This document shows, piece by piece, positions 44,461 through 49,835 of a stretch of DNA of 49,835 nucleotides. Each line of letters starts with the position of its first letter. The stretch's first letter is position 1. Origin of the DNA: Nitriliruptorales bacterium (GTDB lineage: Bacteria > Actinomycetota > Nitriliruptoria > Euzebyales > JAHELV01); NCBI GenBank assembly GCA_024644015.1, contig JAHELV010000008.1, positions 25,823 through 75,657 of the forward strand, in the 5' to 3' direction. The notes beneath the pieces are model-generated. The model was not told the origin of the DNA. It did not search any database and was given only the letters and a program-made list of their open reading frames with translations. The translations under genes were made by a program, and so were the position numbers.

Positions 44461-46593
44461 TCAGAACCGTCCGCCCCCGCCGCGCCGGCCGCCGGAGCCG
44501 CCACCGAAGCCTCCTGCGCCACCACGTCGACCGCGGGTGCGCACGCCGCCGAAGCTGCCCGGCCCACCGAACCCGCCCGCGCCCCAGCCCCCCGGCCGGT
44601 TGCCACGACCGCCGAGCAGGATCCCACCGAGGATCAGTGACCCGATGTCGACGCCGGGCGACGGCCCACGTTCCCAGGTCCCACCGTCCCAACCACGCCG
44701 GTCGCGCTGGGCGAGACGCGCGGCCTCCTCGGCCAATGCGTCGGCCTCCCGCGCGGCACGCAGCGCGGCTTCGGGATCGTCGTGCTGGCGCGTGGTCGCC
44801 TCCGTCAGCCGCTGCTGCGCCTCCGCGAGCCGCGTGCGCGCAGCCGGACCGACCGCGCCGCGGCGCGATCGGATGTAGTCGTCGACGCCGTCGATCTCGG
44901 CCCGAGCGGCCGCCATCGCAGCGTCGAGCTGGCGCCGGGCCCGATCGGCGCGCGCGGTGGCGTCGCGTACGTCAACCAGCAGTGCCTCCAGCCGCTGGTC
45001 GGCGGCGTCGAGCCGCCGCAGCGCGCCCAGCGGATCGGGGCGCTCGCCTTCGCGTTCGGCCTCGGCCGCCTCGACGGCAGCGCGAGCGTGCCCAACGGCG
45101 TCAGCCAACTGGGCACGCAGGTCGGGCGGCGCCAGTGCGGCCTCGTCGATGTCGCGCCGTGTCTCGGCCAGCAGCTCGCTGAGCCGCCCGTCGACCGCCC
45201 GCAGATCAGCTTCGACGCGCTCGACGCTCGCGATCAGCCCGGTCGCCTGCGCGATGGCGTCCTCGGCGGTGCGGGCTGCCACGACCGCCGCCGAAGGCTC
45301 ATCGGACGACAATGCCGCGCGCGCCTCGGCGAGTGCTGCGGCCGCGGCAGCGACCAGGCGCTCAGCTTCATCCGGGTTCTCGGCCACCGCTGCCAGAGAC
45401 GCGTCGGCATAGCGGGCGCGCAGCCCGTCGACGGTTGCCCGAGCGGCGGCCAGACGCTCGGCCGCGAGATCGCGCTGCGCTCCCAGCTGCTCGACGTATT
45501 GGGGTGCGTTCGCCTCGAGGTCACGGAGCCGGTCGAAGTCGTCGACATGTTCGTCGAGACGTGCATTGGACGCGTCGAGACGCTCAACCATCGCGATCAG
45601 CGTGGCCCGCGCCGCCACCGGATCGCTGTCGTCGATCTGTTGACGGAGGCGGAACGCCTCGCGGAGCTGCGCATCGGCCTCCTCGAGATCGTCGCGGAAC
45701 GGGGCGGTGGCGTCCCGCCCGTACTGGGCCTCGGCGAGCACGAGCTCATTGCGGCTGGTCGCGAGTGCGTCGTCGGTGTCGACGAGCAGACCGTCCGCAC
45801 GGGACCGCAGCTCATCGAGTGGCTCCACCGGAGCGGTGGTCGACCCGCTCGACACGGGCGGCGACTGCCGTGACCGGCGGCGCCGTGAGGCCAGGTACCA
45901 CACACCGAGACCCGCAGGCGGCAGGACCCACAGCCACACCGGGATTCCCCCGTCATCGGCCCCGGTGGCGACGCGCTGGTCTCCGCTGCCAGCCTGCGCA
46001 TCCTCGCCGCCGGCGCCGGCACCAGCCGATCCGGTGAGCGCGGCGGCGTACCCGTCGGCCGCCGCGATGGCTGCACCCGCCCAGTCCTCGGCCTGCAGCT
46101 CCGGCTCGATCGCATCCGTCGCGATTCGCGCCAGCTCGGCGTCCCCGAGCGGGAACGACTCGTCAGCCGAGTACGCGTACTGTCGGTCGTCGACCGCGAC
46201 CGCAAGCAGGACGTCGTTGAGCCCGAGCCCGTTGTCCACTGCGACCGCGTCGGCCCACTGCTGCGCCGCCACACCGTCGAACGTGTCGACGAACACCGCC
46301 CACAGCTGCACGCGCTGCTCGGCGCGGAGGCGCTCCAGCGCGGCATCCACGGCGGCGGCGTCGTCCACGACGCCCGCTTCGTCGACGAGCTGCCTGTCCA
46401 GCGTCGCCGCCGCCGCCGGACCAGCAACGGCGATCACCGTGGCGATCACGACCGCCGCCATCGCCATTGCCGCACGCACCGGTGCGATCGCGACGATCCC
46501 CGAAACGGCCGACCGCGGGTCCACCGCGGGGACGAACCGGATATGCCGACGGTCTCGGTGTCTGATGCCGGCCGGCGCCAACAAGCGGGTCAC
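44461..46593 (-). CDS. TPM-domain (YgcG-like) membrane protein with long helical region and Gly-rich tail
   Basis: A 710-residue protein starting at GTG 46593 (AGGAGG 7 nt upstream). A signal/membrane segment (MAMAAVVIATVIAVAGPAAA) is followed by a TPM domain (LVDEAGVVDDAAAVDAALER, QLWAVFVDTFDGVAAQQWAD, GLNDVLLAVAVDDRQYAYSA). A second membrane helix (VWLWVLPPAGLGVWYLASRR) comes next, then about 330 residues of Ala/Arg/Glu-rich, probably coiled-coil sequence. The C-terminus is Gly/Arg-rich (GGFGGGSGGRRGGGGRF). TPM proteins such as E. coli YgcG are membrane proteins of unknown or phosphatase-like function. The frame is open further upstream without coding features. Confidence 0.83.
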   Translation of the reverse strand: MTRLLAPAGIRHRDRRHIRFVPAVDPRSAVSGIVAIAPVRAAMAMAAVVIATVIAVAGPAAAATLDRQLVDEAGVVDDAAAVDAALERLRAEQRVQLWAVFVDTFDGVAAQQWADAVAVDNGLGLNDVLLAVAVDDRQYAYSADESFPLGDAELARIATDAIEPELQAEDWAGAAIAAADGYAAALTGSAGAGAGGEDAQAGSGDQRVATGADDGGIPVWLWVLPPAGLGVWYLASRRRRSRQSPPVSSGSTTAPVEPLDELRSRADGLLVDTDDALATSRNELVLAEAQYGRDATAPFRDDLEEADAQLREAFRLRQQIDDSDPVAARATLIAMVERLDASNARLDEHVDDFDRLRDLEANAPQYVEQLGAQRDLAAERLAAARATVDGLRARYADASLAAVAENPDEAERLVAAAAAALAEARAALSSDEPSAAVVAARTAEDAIAQATGLIASVERVEADLRAVDGRLSELLAETRRDIDEAALAPPDLRAQLADAVGHARAAVEAAEAEREGERPDPLGALRRLDAADQRLEALLVDVRDATARADRARRQLDAAMAAARAEIDGVDDYIRSRRGAVGPAARTRLAEAQQRLTEATTRQHDDPEAALRAAREADALAEEAARLAQRDRRGWDGGTWERGPSPGVDIGSLILGGILLGGRGNRPGGWGAGGFGGPGSFGGVRTRGRRGGAGGFGGGSGGRRGGGGRF

Positions 46594-46786
46594 GAATGAG
46601 CCTCCTGAGTCCCGATCGGCCGTGCTGTAGTCCAGCGGACGGTCGGTGGTGCCGTCCGCGGCGAGCCGGTCAGCGCCGACAGTACTCCAGCCGGTGCGCC
46701 GCGGACGGCCATGGTCCGTCGAGGGGCGTGTGCTAGCCTTCCTCGCTGGCGATCCACACGGACGCCACCTCGACGGAGGGTTGCCA

Positions 46787-46852
46787 ATGCCTTCCGACGG
46801 CACCCGCATCCACCGCCTGCCGTCGTCGACGAACTCGGATAGTCGCACCTGA
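46787..46852 (+). CDS. Possible 21-residue small open reading frame
   Basis: ATG at 46787 has GGAGGG 6-7 nt upstream and encodes MPSDGTRIHRLPSSTNSDSR-T before TGA. An extended -10 (TGCTAGCCT, 46731-46739) lies about 50 nt upstream. It sits in the 330-bp divergent gap between the TPM gene and yajQ (46594-46923), where I see no other gene. It could be a leader peptide for yajQ or chance. Confidence 0.25.
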   Translation: MPSDGTRIHRLPSSTNSDSRT

Positions 46853-46923
46853 CCCACGCCAGGTCGACCGCCCGGTGGCTGCGCAGCTCCTAGCATGCCC
46901 GAACGCGGAGAGGAGCATCCACG

Positions 46924-47412
46924 ATGGCCGACAGCAGCTTCGACGTGGTCGCGGAGGTCGACCGCCAAGAGGTCGACAACGCGATCAACCAGGCCGCGAA
47001 GGAGATCGCGCAGCGCTACGACTTCAAGAACACGGGCGCGAGCGTGGCGTGGTCCGGCGACGTCATCGCCATCGGTGCCAACTCCGAGGAGCGCGTGATG
47101 GCGGCGCTCGACGTGCTCCAGTCGAAGCTGGTTCGGCGCAAGGTCAGCCTGAAGGCGCTCGAGCACGACGAGCCCAAGCCCGGCTCCCGTGGCAACTACC
47201 GTCTCGAGATCACGCTGGTCAACGGCATCCCGACCGACAAGGCCAAGGCGATGGTCAAGCAGATCAAGGCCTCCAAGCTCAAGGTCACGCCGGCCATTCA
47301 GGGCGACCAGCTTCGCATCTCGTCGAAGTCACGTGACGCGCTGCAGGAGGTCCAGGCGCTGCTCCGCGCCAACGATCAGGACCTGCCGCTGCGCTTCACC
47401 AACTACAAGTAG
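46924..47412 (+). CDS. yajQ: YajQ-family nucleotide-binding protein
   Basis: A 162-residue UPF0234/YajQ protein with two ferredoxin-like domains. It begins MADSSFDVVAEVDRQEVDNA, continues INQAAKEIAQRYDFKNTGAS, and contains RGNYRLEITLVNGIPTDKAK and the C-terminal DLPLRFTNYK. Some YajQ proteins bind cyclic di-GMP (Xanthomonas XC_3703), which is of interest because a GGDEF gene lies in the same window; no direct link is shown. ATG at 46924 follows GGAGAGGAG. Confidence 0.94.
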   Translation: MADSSFDVVAEVDRQEVDNAINQAAKEIAQRYDFKNTGASVAWSGDVIAIGANSEERVMAALDVLQSKLVRRKVSLKALEHDEPKPGSRGNYRLEITLVNGIPTDKAKAMVKQIKASKLKVTPAIQGDQLRISSKSRDALQEVQALLRANDQDLPLRFTNYK

Positions 47413-47502
47413 CCGCCACGCCCGGGGTCCGAGCCGGAACCGCAGTCCCCCCGGTCGGACGTCACCGCTCGGCAGATCCACAGATCGCTGCACCGCACGC
47501 GA

Positions 47503-47532
47503 CGGCCCCGCCCGGGGGGTGGAGCGGGGCCG
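47503..47532. terminator. Hairpin between convergent yajQ and htpX
   Basis: CGGCCCCGC (47503-47511) pairs perfectly with GCGGGGCCG (47524-47532) around a 12-nt loop, in the 140-bp gap where the two genes converge. There is no T-run; a G/C-only hairpin here may serve as a bidirectional terminator. Confidence 0.5.
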
Positions 47533-47552
47533 TGGGTCGTCGAAGCGGTCGG

Positions 47553-48431
47553 TCAGGCGATCTGGCCCATCTTGCGGGCGATCGCTTCGAGGTTGCGCAC
47601 CCGGTCCTCGGTCTTGGGGTGCGAGCGGAACATGCTGCCAAGGCCACTGCGGACCAGGCCGCCGAACGGCGCGGAGATGTACAGCGAGCTGAACGCCGAC
47701 GACGGCTGTTCGGCGGGAGTGCCACCGATGCCGCGCCGTGCGAGCTCCCGACCGCCGGACTCCAGCTTGCGCAGCGCGCTCGCCAGCGCCAGTGGCTTGC
47801 CGCTCAGCTCCGCGCCGCTGGTGTCGGCCTGCGTCTCGCGGCTTCGGGTCACCGCCATCTGCAGGATGAACGCGGCGATCGGCGCGAGGAAGATCATGGC
47901 GATGCTGGCGATCGGGTTGTCCCTGCGGTTCCCACCGCCGAAGAAGAATCCGAAACGCGCGACGAAGGTGATCGCGGTCGCTATCGTCGCGGCCACGCTG
48001 CCGATCAGGATGTCCCGGTTGTAGACGTGCGACAGTTCGTGGGCGAGCACGCCCTCCATCTCGTCGTGGTCGAGGATGTCGATGAGGCCCTGGTTGACGC
48101 AGACTGCAGCGTGCTCTGGGTTTCGGCCGGTTGCGAACGCGTTGGGTTGCGGTGACGGCGAGATGTACAGCCGCGGCATCGGCTGGCCGGCCTTGGCCGC
48201 CAGTTCCTGCACAACTGCGTGGTACCCGGGGTACTGCTGCGCGTCCGCCGGCTGCGCCCGTGCCATCTTGATGGCCAGCTTGTCGGAGAACCAGTAGCTG
48301 CCGATGTTCATGGCCAGCGCGAAGCCGAGCGCGATGATCAGACCGGTCTGCTGGCCTATGGCCTGACCGACGAACAGCAGCAAACCAGACAGCGCGGCGA
48401 GCAGTACACCGGTCTTGAGTGACTTCAACAT
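47553..48431 (-). CDS. htpX: Protease HtpX homolog (M48 family)
   Basis: A 292-residue membrane zinc metalloprotease for quality control of membrane proteins. Two N-terminal membrane helices (TGVLLAALSGLLLFVGQAIG and GLIIALGFALAMNIGSYWFS) precede the protease domain. The zinc motif HELSH is at 131-135, with the third ligand Glu199 in SRETQAD, and two further hydrophobic segments lie between them. NAFATGRNPEHAAVCVNQGL is the conserved M48 segment. The length matches HtpX. It is convergent with yajQ. Confidence 0.96.
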   Translation of the reverse strand: MLKSLKTGVLLAALSGLLLFVGQAIGQQTGLIIALGFALAMNIGSYWFSDKLAIKMARAQPADAQQYPGYHAVVQELAAKAGQPMPRLYISPSPQPNAFATGRNPEHAAVCVNQGLIDILDHDEMEGVLAHELSHVYNRDILIGSVAATIATAITFVARFGFFFGGGNRRDNPIASIAMIFLAPIAAFILQMAVTRSRETQADTSGAELSGKPLALASALRKLESGGRELARRGIGGTPAEQPSSAFSSLYISAPFGGLVRSGLGSMFRSHPKTEDRVRNLEAIARKMGQIA

Positions 48432-48662
48432 CGCGGTCGTCAGCTTCCCTGCGGACGCGACCTCCAGCCGCGTCCGGCTGACCCTCCACTGACAAAGGTA
48501 GCCACGTTCGCAGCGTTTGCCGTGCGCGAATCACCATGGTGTGGTCAAGCTGTGGTAAACGACCACGCGCGTATCTGCGAAGACGGCCGTCCGCAGGGTC
48601 GCATCGGTCTCTCGCCGGCTGCTGCTTTCCATGAGGCCGGGCATGAACATACGCTGGACGTC

Positions 48663-49835
48663 GTGACACCGACGCGTACCCACGACATGGCGTGGGAGAC
48701 GGTGCCGCGCGGCACCGGTCCCCGCCGCTGGGCGCTGGCTGCGGCCCTCGCGGGCATCATGACGCTCGCCGTGATCGCCGCCGCCGCCCGTGGTGCTCCG
48801 GTCGCACTGAGATCCGACACGATCGCCGTCGGCCCGCGTTGGCGGACGGCACCAGCCGTGACGCCTGCGGACTTCGCGCCACACCGCCTGCCACCCGTCG
48901 ACGTGTGGACACGACCTCAGGTGGGCGCCAGCGTGCTTCCGGGCAGCGGGGAGCCGGCTACCATCATCGCGTCAGATCATCGGGGGCTGTGGACCGCCGA
49001 CGTGGCGATCGGACGCGTGCGGCGGCTCCGGCTTCCGCCGGGGGGCACGCCCGCGGCGACCGGCGAGCTGTGGACATTCGGTGACCGCATCATCTTCGGC
49101 ACCGACAGCAGCGTGCTGCAACTGATCGACAGTCGCCGCCTCCAGACGTTCGCGCGCAGCCATCGGACGATCACCACGTTCGACGACGACTCGGTGTGGC
49201 TGTTCAGCAACCGCGGACAGGGCGTCAGCGGCACGGCATCGCGCCTGAGCCTGGATGGCGAAATCCTCGACCAGGTGCTGATCCCCGCGGTCGCAACACC
49301 GTTTGTCGGCACCGACGACGAGCTCCTCGTCACCGCCCCCGGCGCGATCTCACGCATCGCCGGCGACGGCTCGACGTCGCTGGTGGCACGCGGCGAGGCG
49401 ATCGCGAGCAACGGGGTCGAACTCGCATGGTTGCAGTGCGGCTGGGACCTGACGTGCGCTGTGGTCCTCGGCACCGTTGACGACCCCGACCAGCTGCGTG
49501 TCGCGCTTCCGCCCGGAGGCCAACCGGTCAGAGGGCGCTTCGGACATCCAGCGGCGGCCTTCTCGCCTGACGGCAGATGGCTCGCGCTGCCGCTGTTCAA
49601 GACGGCGGCCGACGGTCGCGTGACGGTGATGGTTGTGCTCCTCGACGCCGTGGCGGGCGTCGAGGTCCACCGGGCCGCCGGCCCCGACACGAACCGCTTC
49701 GAGACCCCGCTGGCATGGTCACCCGACAGCCGGTGGCTGGTGTTCGGCTCCGAGAGCGGGATCAGCGCATGGCGTGCCGGTGAACGCCGGACGACCACGC
49801 TCAACCTCGGCTTCAGCGTTGTGCGCGGGCTGGCG
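48663..49835 (+). CDS. Membrane-anchored beta-propeller-like protein (3' end cut by window)
   Basis: An open frame from GTG 48663 to the window end (391 codons, no stop). A short basic N-terminus and one hydrophobic segment (WALAAALAGIMTLAVIAAAA) suggest a membrane anchor with an outside C-terminal domain. Repeats such as AAFSPDGRWLALP and LAWSPDSRWLVFGS are typical of WD40/TolB-like propellers. No specific function can be given. ATG at 48687 is an alternative start; neither has a strong ribosome-binding site. It is divergent from htpX. Confidence 0.75.
   Translation, partial: MTPTRTHDMAWETVPRGTGPRRWALAAALAGIMTLAVIAAAARGAPVALRSDTIAVGPRWRTAPAVTPADFAPHRLPPVDVWTRPQVGASVLPGSGEPATIIASDHRGLWTADVAIGRVRRLRLPPGGTPAATGELWTFGDRIIFGTDSSVLQLIDSRRLQTFARSHRTITTFDDDSVWLFSNRGQGVSGTASRLSLDGEILDQVLIPAVATPFVGTDDELLVTAPGAISRIAGDGSTSLVARGEAIASNGVELAWLQCGWDLTCAVVLGTVDDPDQLRVALPPGGQPVRGRFGHPAAAFSPDGRWLALPLFKTAADGRVTVMVVLLDAVAGVEVHRAAGPDTNRFETPLAWSPDSRWLVFGSESGISAWRAGERRTTTLNLGFSVVRGLA

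Noticed and set aside
44461-47166. A 901-residue form of the TPM protein
   Set aside because: The extra N-terminal 191 residues are low-quality translation across the divergent spacer and part of yajQ. The GTG at 46593 has a strong ribosome-binding site and a signal segment.
47329-48669. A 446-codon minus-strand frame over htpX
   Set aside because: Wrong frame relative to the clear HtpX protein (HELSH, membrane helices); compositionally a shadow.

Overview
The window is high-GC DNA from an actinobacterium. The evidence is the gene order rplK-rplA ... rplJ-rplL-rpoB-rpoC-(nfo)-rpsL-rpsG-fusA-tuf-rpsJ, the hadA-hadB / tRNA-Trp / secE-nusG neighbourhood known from mycobacteria, GTG and TTG starts, TANNNT -10 boxes, and an acidic N-terminal extension on NusG. 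A deep-branching class such as Nitriliruptoria would fit (two tuf genes, an ancestral-looking tufB site), but that placement is inference. Most core genes are on the minus strand, so they are transcribed from high to low coordinates.

Layout from right to left along the minus-strand core: tRNA-Thr and tRNA-Met precede tuf2 (40.6-39.1 kb). A plus-strand diguanylate cyclase gene interrupts the block (37.4-39.0 kb). Then come rpmG, an infC gene at an unusual site, hadA-hadB, tRNA-Trp, secE-nusG, rplK-rplA (37.3-32.7 kb). Two accessory genes follow: a pseudokinase/beta-propeller membrane protein and an FAD/Fe-S dehydrogenase (32.5-27.5 kb). Next are rplJ-rplL and rpoB-rpoC (27.2-17.8 kb). A mixed accessory block at 17.4-10.0 kb holds a SIMPL lipoprotein, a PH-domain protein, endonuclease IV, a LysR regulator with a divergent small membrane protein, a helicase, a YbjQ-like protein and an amidase. 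The str operon (rpsL, rpsG, fusA, tuf1) runs into the S10 operon (rpsJ, rplC, rplD, rplW, rplB, rpsS, rplV, rpsC), which is cut by the left window edge.

Right of 40.6 kb: two PH-domain membrane proteins, tRNA-Tyr with an apparent integrase remnant at its 3' side, a PaaK-like adenylate-forming enzyme, a TPM-domain protein, yajQ, htpX, and a beta-propeller protein cut by the right edge.

The most striking signal is a family of five intergenic elements of about 95-101 bp, plus one degenerate copy. Each has a conserved core of about 60 bp that can fold into two hairpins. The core is enclosed by an 18-21 bp inverted repeat whose sequence differs completely from copy to copy while remaining paired. 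All five begin 2-21 nt after the stop codon of a minus-strand core gene: tuf1, rpsJ, rpoB, rpoC and tuf2. I do not recognise this element.

Other notable features: tuf1 and tuf2 share about 917 bp of apparently identical DNA but differ at both ends. Ribosomal protein S12 naturally carries Arg at position 88. L10, L4 and NusG have acidic, internally repeated extensions. Tandem repeats lie on both sides of rpsL, within a leader of roughly 460 nt that has a good promoter. The rplJ leader contains a classic terminator hairpin, as expected for an L10 leader.
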